A stretch of DNA of 64,000 bases, from positions 1 through 64,000 of the forward strand of contig NZ_FNJN01000003.1 in NCBI RefSeq assembly GCF_900104345.1, given 5' to 3'. The position numbers and the translations under genes are program-made. Of this stretch, positions 23,639 through 31,171 are shown one piece after another. Source of the stretch: Microbacterium testaceum StLB037. Lineage in GTDB: Bacteria; Actinomycetota; Actinomycetes; Actinomycetales; Microbacteriaceae. The notes under the pieces are model-generated. The model saw only the letters and a program-made list of their open reading frames with translations, was not told where the DNA came from and searched no databases. Positions within the stretch are counted from its first letter, which is position 1, and the number at the start of each line of letters is the position of its first letter.

Positions 23639-23887
23639 GTGCAGATTCTCGAGTTCGTCCTGCAGGTGCTCCTGGGTATCACCAGCCTCCTGCTGACCCT
23701 GCTCATCCTGCTCCACAAGGGTCGCGGTGGCGGTCTGTCCGACATGTTCGGCGGCGGCATGAGTTCCGCCCTCGGTTCGTCGGGCCTGGCCGAGCGCAAC
23801 CTCAACCGTTTCACGATCGTGCTCGCGCTGGTGTGGTTCGTCACCATCGTGGGTCTCGGTCTCCTCACCAAGTTCGCGGAGATCTGA
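23639..23887 (+). CDS. secG: preprotein translocase subunit SecG
   Basis: Small Sec translocon subunit, 82 residues, two membrane helices (about 3-25 and 55-76) joined by the conserved loop GRGGGLSDMFGGG. GTG 23639 is chosen because GAAAGG lies about 9 bases upstream; the frame is open further back to 23600 but those residues are not family-like. rbpA follows after one base, so they form one transcript. Confidence 0.95.
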   Translation: MQILEFVLQVLLGITSLLLTLLILLHKGRGGGLSDMFGGGMSSALGSSGLAERNLNRFTIVLALVWFVTIVGLGLLTKFAEI

Positions 23888-23888
23888 C

Positions 23889-24242
23889 ATGGCCACTGGC
23901 GGCAATGCCATCCGTGGCTCGCGCGTCGGCGCGGGCCCCATGGGCGAGCAGGATCACGGCTTCCACGCCGACCGCGTCGCCGTCTCGTACTGGGACGCCC
24001 TCGGCAACGAGACCGTCCGGTATTTCGCCGCGGGAATCCCCGACGACGAGATTCCCGAGACGATCGACTCCCCGCACTCCGGGCTCCCCGCCGGGCGCGA
24101 CAAGGCCAACCCGCCGGCTCTCGCCAAGGCGGAGCCGTACAAGACGCACCTCGCCTACGTGAAGGAGCGCCGCAGCGACGAAGAAGCCGCTTCGCTCCTC
24201 GATGACGCTCTGCAGCAGCTGCGCGAGCGTCGCGGACAGTAA
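23889..24242 (+). CDS. rbpA: RNA polymerase-binding protein RbpA
   Basis: Actinobacteria-specific transcription factor that binds the principal sigma factor and RNA polymerase and stabilises the open complex. The 117-residue protein begins MATGGNAIRGSRVGAGPMGE, the family start. The core region RVAVSYWDALGNETVRYF lacks the usual zinc cysteines, as some homologs do. The C-terminal sigma-interacting helix ERRSDEEAASLLDDALQQLR is present. It is one base after secG and ends at a strong terminator. Confidence 0.95.
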   Translation: MATGGNAIRGSRVGAGPMGEQDHGFHADRVAVSYWDALGNETVRYFAAGIPDDEIPETIDSPHSGLPAGRDKANPPALAKAEPYKTHLAYVKERRSDEEAASLLDDALQQLRERRGQ

Positions 24243-24264
24243 GTCCTCACCGCGCGAACGAGAG

Positions 24265-24300
24265 AAGGGCCGGATGCCATGGCATCCGGCCCTTTTCCTT
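24265..24300 (+). terminator. rho-independent terminator after rbpA, left edge of the polysaccharide island
   Basis: AAGGGCCGGATGCC (24265-24278) and GGCATCCGGCCCTT (24281-24294) form a nearly continuous palindrome followed by TTCCTTT. The stem is an inverted pair of the over-represented 7-mer GGATGCC. The same CCGGATGCC/GGCATCCGG core forms the terminator at 35158-35189 on the other side of the island. Confidence 0.88.
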
Positions 24301-24358
24301 TCCACACCTACGTGAGAGGGTGCGGGCGCTAGCGCGCGCGTCGGCGGTCCGAGTCTGT

Positions 24359-25108
24359 TCAGCGGACCGGGGAGTCGGTGACGATCCTCGTCCACGGGCC
24401 CGCGGGGACGTCGGCGTCGTCGACGAAAGCCCAGTCGACGCGGTCGTCCTCCCCGTTGAGATCAGAGAAGCCCAGGCAGCCGTTCAGGGCGGGCGACACG
24501 TCGAGGCCCGCGCCGTTGTACCGCGTGTTCGCGGGACGACGATCGTCTGAGCCGAACACGTAGGCGGCGTCGCGATACTCGCCCGGCCCCGCGTCCTCGA
24601 TCTGGCCGTAGCAGACGTGTCCGTCCTTGCGCAGGACCACCCACCGGTTCTTCATGAGGCTTTGCGAGGGGTCGTCGACGGCCGAGGAGTACGCGGGCTC
24701 CTTCGCCCACGGGATGACCGAGCCGCGCGTGGCGAAGCCCTGGTCGTCGTTGACGTCGTCGAACGGCAGGTCGAGGTAGAACGGGTTCTCGCGCGGAGTC
24801 ATGGCGGTGGGGAAGTAGCCGGCGTCGGCGGTACGGGCCTCGGTGCGGCAATCGGTGCCGTCGACGATCCCATCGCATCCGCCGTAGGACCCCAGCCAGT
24901 CCGAGTCGTACGCCGAGATGCGCTGGCTGCCGTCGGAGGCGTTCGGGTCGAACACCTCGCCCACCCAGAAGGTCGTCGCCACGATGTCGGTATGCCACGG
25001 GTAGCCGGTGTCGGGGCGCGGCACGGCGGGTGGGGCGCACGCCGACAGGCCGACGGCGGCGACCACCACGAGGGTGATCGCCGCCGCCGGCCGCAGCGTC
25101 CGCGTCAT
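24359..25108 (-). CDS. secreted lipoprotein, DPBB-like, function unknown
   Basis: A 249-residue lipoprotein: basic start, hydrophobic stretch, lipobox LSAC with lipidated C24. The mature part has several cysteines (GGCDGI, DCRTEAR, VCYGQIED, GCLGF) and segments CYGQIEDAGPGEY and YNGAGLDVSPALNG. To my eye these recall a double-psi beta-barrel as in expansin/RlpA-type wall proteins; this is a weak inference. Its start overlaps the stop of the polysaccharide deacetylase (ATGA), so the two are cotranslated and it probably acts on the same extracellular polymer or the cell wall. A terminator of the opposite-strand rbpA lies beyond its end. Confidence 0.72.
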   Translation of the reverse strand: MTRTLRPAAAITLVVVAAVGLSACAPPAVPRPDTGYPWHTDIVATTFWVGEVFDPNASDGSQRISAYDSDWLGSYGGCDGIVDGTDCRTEARTADAGYFPTAMTPRENPFYLDLPFDDVNDDQGFATRGSVIPWAKEPAYSSAVDDPSQSLMKNRWVVLRKDGHVCYGQIEDAGPGEYRDAAYVFGSDDRRPANTRYNGAGLDVSPALNGCLGFSDLNGEDDRVDWAFVDDADVPAGPWTRIVTDSPVR

Positions 25109-26556
25109 CCGGTGACGTCGCTCTCGGTGGGGTGGACCTTCTCCACCGGGCCCTGGGGAGGCGTCGCGGTCATCGGAGCGAACGACGGAGCGGTCACGGT
25201 GGCGGGGGCCAGGGACGGGGCACCGGCGCTGTCGTAGAGCTGCAGATCATCAGTGCGGAGGGTGCCGTTGCCGAAGATCGTCAGTGCGAAACTGATGCCG
25301 TTGTAGCCGGCGGGGATCGCTGCCGTCGTCCAGTCGGCCTGCGTCCAGTCGGCGGCCGAGGAGAACCACGGGCTCGAGGTCCAGTACGACCACGAACCGC
25401 TCGTCGACCGGAGGTAGACCGCGAACTGCGTCACCCCGCTCGACTGGTACCACTCGCGCAGCGTATAGGTCTTGCCTGGTGTGACAGTGGGGGAGCACTG
25501 GCCGAGGTCGAACTGCGGGAGGAGTTTGGCATCGCCGTCGACGTACGCGGACATGACGATTCCGCTGGAGATGTTCCCCGTGTGCGCGGGGGAGCCCGTG
25601 CTGAACGCGGGGGAGTTGTTGCCGTAACCGCCCCTCATCCAGCAGTCGGGGGCACCGGTCTCCATGCTCGGATTGACGATGCCGTTGGTCGACCCCGTCA
25701 CGGCGGGCACCGAGGGGCCGTCGACGACGGGCTTGGCCGTGCCGCCGATGACGTCGCCGATCGTCTTGACCACCGTCCCCGCCGCCTGTCGCGTCTTCAG
25801 CCACGAGGTGAACTGACTGAACAGCGACGTGGTCACCGCCAGGTCGCTGCACGCGTCGTCGCAGACATCGTGGAAGGTGTACTGCACCCACCCGCCGCCG
25901 TTCTTCTCGGCGTTCGTGACCCCCGCCTTGAGGTCGTCGAGGGTCCAGGCGGCGTCGACCTGGTCGAGGGCCTTGAGCGCGTACTTGTCGGCCGGGCGGG
26001 TGGACTCCGCGTAGGCGCAGTCGGGGCAGCCGAAGCGGCTCCGGATGTCGCCGAGGAGGCGCCCGCTGCTGTACCCGCAATTCGCCACGGCCTTCTCAAC
26101 GGCGGGGGTCGACGAGGCGAACGGGTAGGCGAAGCTGCGCACCGTGAAGCCCCACGAGGTGAGGTTCTTGCGGTCGGTGCAGATCTGGCGCGTCGCCTCG
26201 TCGACACTGACCTGCGCGAGGTCGGGGTGGTTGACGGTGTGCCCGCCAATCTCGTGCCCCGCGTTCTTGAGATTCGTCAGGTCGGTGCGGGTCATGTGCC
26301 CCGCCGCGCCGATGAACCCGGAGTTGATGTAGAACGTCCCCTTCATGCCGTTGGCCTGAAGGGCGGGGAGAGCGTTGAGCTGGTCGGAGTTGGCGTCGTC
26401 GAACGTGAGGCTGACGATCGTGCGGGTCGCGGCCTGGGCCGGTGCCGCGGCGGGCGGTGCCGCGGCGATCAGCCCGCCCGCTCCGACGGCGACGGCGGCG
26501 AGGACCGCGAGGGCCCGGAGTCGCCGACGCCCGGGGGCGACGTGGCGGTGGATCAT
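25105..26556 (-). CDS. secreted polysaccharide deacetylase with carbohydrate-binding domain
   Basis: A 483-residue exported NodB-type (CE4) deacetylase that removes N- or O-acetyl groups from a polysaccharide. The signal peptide runs to about residue 43 (AQA). The catalytic domain (about 46-270) shows TFDDANSD, where the second D should be the metal ligand, the H-x3-H motif in GGHTVNHPDL, and RSFAYPF. After a Pro/Val linker, residues about 300-450 form a jelly-roll like CBM4/9 (IVNPSMETGAPDCW ... DDLQLYD). ATG 26556 follows GAAAGGAC on the minus strand; longer frames upstream are low complexity. It is overlapped by the lipoprotein gene and follows glmS by 80 bases in the polysaccharide operon. 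Confidence 0.85.
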   Translation of the reverse strand: MIHRHVAPGRRRLRALAVLAAVAVGAGGLIAAAPPAAAPAQAATRTIVSLTFDDANSDQLNALPALQANGMKGTFYINSGFIGAAGHMTRTDLTNLKNAGHEIGGHTVNHPDLAQVSVDEATRQICTDRKNLTSWGFTVRSFAYPFASSTPAVEKAVANCGYSSGRLLGDIRSRFGCPDCAYAESTRPADKYALKALDQVDAAWTLDDLKAGVTNAEKNGGGWVQYTFHDVCDDACSDLAVTTSLFSQFTSWLKTRQAAGTVVKTIGDVIGGTAKPVVDGPSVPAVTGSTNGIVNPSMETGAPDCWMRGGYGNNSPAFSTGSPAHTGNISSGIVMSAYVDGDAKLLPQFDLGQCSPTVTPGKTYTLREWYQSSGVTQFAVYLRSTSGSWSYWTSSPWFSSAADWTQADWTTAAIPAGYNGISFALTIFGNGTLRTDDLQLYDSAGAPSLAPATVTAPSFAPMTATPPQGPVEKVHPTESDVTG

Positions 26557-26636
26557 GGGGGCGTCCTTTCGGGTGGGGCGGGTCCGTCGGCGGATCCGTG
26601 AGTCGTCCGGGCCGGGGACCTCGGAGTCGCGGCCGG

Positions 26637-28451
26637 TCACGAGACCGTCACCGACTTGGCGAGATTGCGGGGCTTGTCCACGTCGCGGCGCAGGCGCAGG
26701 GCGAGCTCGCGAGCGAACATCTGCAGGGGCACCACCGTCTCGAGCGGTCCCCACGAGGGGCCCGTCCGCGGCAGGTGCAGGGGGATGCCGCCCACGTTCA
26801 GCACGCGTTCTCCCACGCGGAGCACGCGGCCGCCGCGGGCGAGCACCTCGGCGACGTCGACGTCGAGCCGCGGATCGCCGTTGTCGACGACGAAGACCGG
26901 GGTGCCGGCATCCACCAGGGCGAGGGGGCCGTGCTTCAGCTCGCCCGCCGGCTGGTGCTCGGTCCACCGGTACGACAGCTCTTTCAGCTTGAGCGCCCCC
27001 TCGGCGGCGTAGACGAGACCCGAGCCGCGTCCGATGAAGAGGAAGCCGGGGGCGTTGACGAATTCGGCGGCCATCTTCGCCGCGGGGCCACGCCAGGTGT
27101 CGAGTGCGGCCGACAGGGCCTCCGGGGTCGCGGCGAGCGCGCGCAGGTCACCGTCGAGGGCCATCGCGTCGGCCCGCGACGAGACCGACAATCCCGAGAG
27201 GGCGAGGCAGGCGCCCGTGAGGACCTGGGCGATGAACGTCTTCGTCGCGGCGACCCCGATCTCGGGACCGGCGAGGCAATCGAGCGTCGCATCCGCGCGA
27301 CGGGCCAGCGTCGACGACGGATTGTTCGTCAGGGCCAACACGGTGCGCCCGCGGGCCGGGAGACCGTCGAGCGCCCGCAGGACGTCGGCCGTCTCACCCG
27401 ACTGGCTCAGCGCGATCACCAGCGTGCGCGGCTCCCAGACCTCGTGCGCCGCCTCGCTCGCGACGAGCGTGCGAGTGGGAAGGCCGCCGAGGCGGGAGAA
27501 CACTCCGGCCACCGCACGGCCGGCGTGCAGCGACGTCCCGCACCCGATGACCGTCACCCGATCGACCTCGTCGAGCGGGGGAAGGCCCGCCCCTCGCCAC
27601 AGGACGCCGTCGGCGATCCCGGGGGTGAGGACCTCGAGCACGCGGCGCGCCACGGCGGGCTGCTCGTCGATCTCGTTGCCCATGTGGTCGCGGTGGCGTC
27701 CCTTGCTCGACAGGTACGCCGTCTGCGGGACGGGCCACAGTCCCCGCGGGCGACAACTACCGCCCGCGCGGTGCCAACGCATGCCTCCCGCGTCCACCTC
27801 GACCACGTCGTCGTCCTCCAGCACGCGGAACGTCTCGACCACCGGAGTGATCGCACCCACGTCGCTCGCGAAGTAGACCCCTTCCTCGCCCTCGGCGAAG
27901 ATGAGGGGCGAACCGTGCGCCGTTCCCGCGAGCGATCCCGACCGGCTGTCGAGGGCGACGATCGCCCATGACCCCTCGAGGCGCGTGACGATGTCGGCGA
28001 GCGCGTCGCCGAGGCCCACCCCGGGGCGCAGCGCCTGCTCGAGCAGGTGGACGATCACCTCGCTGTCGACGTCGGTGGCGAACCGGTGCCCGTCGGCGAC
28101 GAGCCGCGCCCGCAGCAGATCGGCGTTCTCGATGATCCCGTTGTGCACCAGGAACAACCGACCGCTGCAGTCCTCGATCGGGTGGGCGTTGCGCTCGCTG
28201 ACGCCGCCGTGGGTGGCCCAGCGGGTGTGACCGATCGCCGAGGTCGTGGCATCCGTCCCCGATTCGCCCGAACGCACTGCGTCGGTGAGGGATGCCACGC
28301 CGTTCAGAGTGCGCACGTGCAGGGCCGTGCCGTCGACGTACCGCGCGGCGATGCCCGCGGAGTCATAGCCCCGGTACTCCAGACGCTCGAGGGCGCTGCG
28401 GGCGCGCGAGGCGGCGGACGTCGGACCGCGGTACGCGGTGATGCCGCACAT
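26637..28451 (-). CDS. glmS: glutamine-fructose-6-phosphate aminotransferase
   Basis: Makes glucosamine 6-phosphate from fructose 6-phosphate and glutamine, the entry to UDP-GlcNAc. The 604 residues have the usual domain order: N-terminal amidotransferase with nucleophile C2 (MCGITAYRG), GHTRWATHGG and HNGIIEN, then two SIS isomerase domains with GCGTSLHAGR, SQSGETADVL, and the C-terminal PRNLAKSVTV. It starts at the very stop of the epimerase gene (TGATG, one shared base), so it belongs to the polysaccharide operon. It is probably a dedicated second copy supplying hexosamine; whether a housekeeping copy exists is not visible here. Confidence 0.95.
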   Translation of the reverse strand: MCGITAYRGPTSAASRARSALERLEYRGYDSAGIAARYVDGTALHVRTLNGVASLTDAVRSGESGTDATTSAIGHTRWATHGGVSERNAHPIEDCSGRLFLVHNGIIENADLLRARLVADGHRFATDVDSEVIVHLLEQALRPGVGLGDALADIVTRLEGSWAIVALDSRSGSLAGTAHGSPLIFAEGEEGVYFASDVGAITPVVETFRVLEDDDVVEVDAGGMRWHRAGGSCRPRGLWPVPQTAYLSSKGRHRDHMGNEIDEQPAVARRVLEVLTPGIADGVLWRGAGLPPLDEVDRVTVIGCGTSLHAGRAVAGVFSRLGGLPTRTLVASEAAHEVWEPRTLVIALSQSGETADVLRALDGLPARGRTVLALTNNPSSTLARRADATLDCLAGPEIGVAATKTFIAQVLTGACLALSGLSVSSRADAMALDGDLRALAATPEALSAALDTWRGPAAKMAAEFVNAPGFLFIGRGSGLVYAAEGALKLKELSYRWTEHQPAGELKHGPLALVDAGTPVFVVDNGDPRLDVDVAEVLARGGRVLRVGERVLNVGGIPLHLPRTGPSWGPLETVVPLQMFARELALRLRRDVDKPRNLAKSVTVS

Positions 28452-29515
28452 CAGAGGACCCCGCGGAAGGCGCCTGCGCCGGCCAGCGGCATGGCGTCAG
28501 AGCCGAGGCGTTCGCGCGAGAGCAGGTCGGCGGCGACCCGCATGATCGTGGAGGTCAGCGAGGTGTGCGGCTCGTAGCCCACGAGGTCGTGCGCCTTGGT
28601 GTTGTCGGGGACGCGGCGCCGCATGTCCTCGAAGCCGGGGGCGTACGCCTGCTCGTAGGGGACGAGCTCGATCGTGCTCCGACTGTCGAGGGTGCGGATG
28701 ATCTCTGTCGCGAGCTCGAAGATCGAGATCTCGCGCGCGCCGCCCAGGTTGTAGGCCTGACCCCGGGCGCGCGGGTCCCTCTCGATGAGCACCATCGCGG
28801 GCACGACGTCCTCGACCGCGGAGAAGCAGCGCGTCTGCTGGCCGTCGCCGAACACGGTGAGGGGAGCGCCGCGTAGGGCCTGCCCCACGAGGTTGGGCAG
28901 CACCATGCCGTAGCGACCGGTCTGGCGGGGCCCGACGGTGTTGAACAGGCGGACGATCGAGACGTCGAGGCCCTCCTGATCGCAGTAGGCCTTGGCGAAG
29001 GCCTCGTCGATGCCCTTGGCTCCCGCATAGGTCCAACGCGAGAGCAGCGGGTCACCGAGGACGCGGTCGGAGTCCTCGCGCAGGCGATCGGCGGTGTTCT
29101 TGCCGTACACCTCGCTCGTGGACACCATGAGCACCGAGGCCTGGTGCTCGATGGCCGCCGTCAGCACGTTCTCGGTGCCGTGGATGTTGATGCGCAGACC
29201 CCGCAGGGGCTGCTCCACGATGAGCTTCACCCCCACGGCCGCGGCCAGGTGGAACACGCGGTCGCATCCCTGGATCGCCGCGCCCACCGTCTTGGTGTTG
29301 AGGATCGAGCCGTGGATCATCTCGAGGCGGGGGTTGTCGGCGACGCCCGCGAGGTTGCGGGCCGAGCCGGTCGAGAGGTCGTCGAGGACGACGACCTCGT
29401 CACCCAGGGTCAGCAGGTGCTCGACGAGGTGGCTGCCGACGAACCCGGCGCCCCCGGTCACCAGCGTGCGCGTCCGGGGCGAGGCGGAACCCGGGTAGAC
29501 CGTCACGCCGCTCAC
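28451..29515 (-). CDS. NAD-dependent sugar epimerase/dehydratase (extended SDR)
   Basis: A 354-residue extended short-chain dehydrogenase acting on nucleotide sugars. The Rossmann motif is TGGAGFVGS, with GCDRVFHLAAAVGV, catalytic S/T in VSTSEVYG and Y-x3-K in YAGAKG. It resembles UDP-GlcNAc/UDP-glucose 4-epimerases and related decarboxylases; the exact reaction is uncertain. GTG 29515 overlaps the stop of the dehydrogenase (GTGA) and its end overlaps glmS by one base. The tight packing argues for a common pathway producing an unusual UDP-hexosamine or uronic acid. Confidence 0.87.
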   Translation of the reverse strand: MSGVTVYPGSASPRTRTLVTGGAGFVGSHLVEHLLTLGDEVVVLDDLSTGSARNLAGVADNPRLEMIHGSILNTKTVGAAIQGCDRVFHLAAAVGVKLIVEQPLRGLRINIHGTENVLTAAIEHQASVLMVSTSEVYGKNTADRLREDSDRVLGDPLLSRWTYAGAKGIDEAFAKAYCDQEGLDVSIVRLFNTVGPRQTGRYGMVLPNLVGQALRGAPLTVFGDGQQTRCFSAVEDVVPAMVLIERDPRARGQAYNLGGAREISIFELATEIIRTLDSRSTIELVPYEQAYAPGFEDMRRRVPDNTKAHDLVGYEPHTSLTSTIMRVAADLLSRERLGSDAMPLAGAGAFRGVL

Positions 29516-30843
29516 AGGAGCACCCGCCCCGCGATGTCGGCGCTGCGGTAGGTGCCGTCGACGACGACCGCGTCGCCGTCGAGCCAACCCAGGTCGGCGT
29601 CGTGGTGGCGGGTGTGCACGAGCACGATGTCGGGATGGAAGGCCGCCGGGTCGGGCAGCGAATCGCGTTCCCGCCCGGAATCGAGGCGGATGTGCGGGGC
29701 GTGGGTGTCGACGTACTGCACCTCGGCGCCCACGTCGATCAGGTGGTCGATGATCTCGAGGGCGGGGGATTCGCGCAGGTCGGCGACGTCGGGCTTGTAG
29801 GTGACGCCGACAACGAGCACGCGGGCGCCGAGCGTGCCCTTGCCGGCGCGTCCGAGGACATCACGGATGCGATCGACGACACGGCGCGGGCGGGCGGCGA
29901 TGCGCGTCATGGCCTCGGTGATGACGCCCGCGTCGACGTGCAGCGCCTTGAGCTGCCAGAGCAGGTAGTGCGGGTCGCAGGGGATGCAGTGTCCACCGAC
30001 GCCGGGGCCGGGGTAGAACGCCATGAAGCCGTAGGGCTTGGTGCTCGCGGCTTCGATCACCTCGGTGACCGGGACGTCGAGGGCACCGCAGATGTCGGCG
30101 AACTCGTTGGCGAGGGCGATGTTGACGGCGCGGAAGGTGTTCTCGAGCAGCTTCGTCATCTCGGCGGTGGCGAGGCTCGACACCCGGTGCACGCGCGCCG
30201 CGTAGCGGGCGAGCAGGCGCGCGCCCTCTTCTTCGCACTGCGCGGTGGCGCCTCCCACCACGCGGGGAACGATCTCCTGGGCGAAGCCCACGTTGCCGGG
30301 GTCGATGCGCTCGGCGCTGAAGGTGACGAAGACGTCGCGTCCGATCTGCATCCCGCGCTCGCGGAGCGGCTTCTCGACGAGGTCGTGGGTGCAGCCGACG
30401 TACGTGGTCGAGGTGAGCATGATGAGCTGCCCGGGCCGGACGGCGGCGACGACGGTGGCGCACGCCGCCCGGAGTGCGGTGAGGTCCGGGACCTGCTGGT
30501 GGTCGACGGGCGTGGGGACGCACACGACGATGGCGGCCGCGCGGCCGAGCTCGGAGGTGTCGCTCGTGAGGCGGAAGCTGGCCGGAGCGTGCAGGGCGGT
30601 CTCCAGGCGCTGCCGGTCGGAGTCGATGAGATCGGCGCTGCGCGCGGCGATATCGCGCAGGCGTCGCGGCGAGACGTCGAGGGCGAGAACGCGCGACCCG
30701 CTGGCGTGATAGGCCAAGGCGGTCGGCAGGCCCACGTACCCGAGTCCGACGATGGCGACGTCGAAGTCGAACGTCCGCGTCGGGGCGGGAGCCGGGGGCC
30801 GCGGCGTGGTCATCACGTCGGGCCGGACATCGAGAGTGGACAT
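29512..30843 (-). CDS. UDP-sugar 6-dehydrogenase (WecC/TviB/UgdH family)
   Basis: A 443-residue NAD-dependent nucleotide-sugar dehydrogenase oxidising C6 of a UDP-hexose or UDP-HexNAc to the uronic acid. It has an N-terminal GLGYVGLPTAL Rossmann motif, the central TKLLENTFRAVNIALANE helix, catalytic cysteine about C286 in GVGGHCIPCDP, and the C-terminal VVGVTYKPDVADLRESPA. The GHCIPCDP form is typical of UDP-N-acetyl sugar dehydrogenases rather than UDP-glucose-only enzymes, an inference. ATG 30843 is preferred over 30849 because GGAGG sits six bases before it. A 13-bp hairpin lies immediately upstream. It heads the minus-strand polysaccharide operon. Confidence 0.88.
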   Translation of the reverse strand: MSTLDVRPDVMTTPRPPAPAPTRTFDFDVAIVGLGYVGLPTALAYHASGSRVLALDVSPRRLRDIAARSADLIDSDRQRLETALHAPASFRLTSDTSELGRAAAIVVCVPTPVDHQQVPDLTALRAACATVVAAVRPGQLIMLTSTTYVGCTHDLVEKPLRERGMQIGRDVFVTFSAERIDPGNVGFAQEIVPRVVGGATAQCEEEGARLLARYAARVHRVSSLATAEMTKLLENTFRAVNIALANEFADICGALDVPVTEVIEAASTKPYGFMAFYPGPGVGGHCIPCDPHYLLWQLKALHVDAGVITEAMTRIAARPRRVVDRIRDVLGRAGKGTLGARVLVVGVTYKPDVADLRESPALEIIDHLIDVGAEVQYVDTHAPHIRLDSGRERDSLPDPAAFHPDIVLVHTRHHDADLGWLDGDAVVVDGTYRSADIAGRVLL

Positions 30844-30862
30844 CTTCATCCTCCAAGGCAGG

Positions 30863-30903
30863 GTCCGAGGGGGCGGCGGGGGAAATGCAGCGCCCCCTCG
30901 GAC
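30863..30903 (-). promoter_or_regulatory. 13-bp hairpin directly upstream of the dehydrogenase ribosome site
   Basis: GTCCGAGGGGGCG (30863-30875) is perfectly complementary to CGCCCCCTCGGAC (30891-30903), loop 15 bases. On the minus strand it ends about 12 bases before the GGAGG of the dehydrogenase gene, so it would sit in the 5' leader. It lacks a T-tract, so I prefer a leader structure or protein-binding palindrome over a terminator. It occupies part of the 328-base divergent region 30844-31171. Confidence 0.6.
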
Positions 30904-31003
30904 GATTTCGGGTGGTGGGACGGCGTCCGATCGGGTATCGACGCTGATCCGGGATCACAGTGCGTCGTCGGCGCGGGTCGGGTCAAGCAATCTCGGACGA
31001 TCC

Positions 31004-31059
31004 TGCGGGGTCCCGCTCCCCGCATCGCGATCTGCGGGAAACCGCAACCGCAACTGCGG
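31004..31059. promoter_or_regulatory. cluster of TGCGG/CCGCA inverted repeats in the divergent region
   Basis: Six copies of the pentamer TGCGG or its complement occur in 56 bases, including the perfect hairpin TGCGGGG (31004-31010)/CCCCGCA (31018-31024), then TGCGG, CCGCA, CCGCA, TGCGG at 31033, 31042, 31048 and 31055. The cluster lies between the divergent dehydrogenase and glycosyltransferase genes, about 110 bases before the latter. It could be a multi-site operator, perhaps for the LuxR-type regulator of the island. Confidence 0.45.
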
Positions 31060-31171
31060 GTCGAGGCGGCCTCGACGGGCGCCCGGTCACGTACGGTCGC
31101 CTTCGACGCGTCATCCGGTCGCCCGATCCGGAGGCGCGACCCGAACCCTCGACCCGAAGAGGTGGGATGCC

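Noticed and set aside
30752..31171. Upstream extension of the GT2 reading frame
   Set aside because: It would run through the hairpin and repeat-rich control region, starts antisense to the dehydrogenase gene, and lacks GT2 features; ATG 31172 has a good ribosome site.
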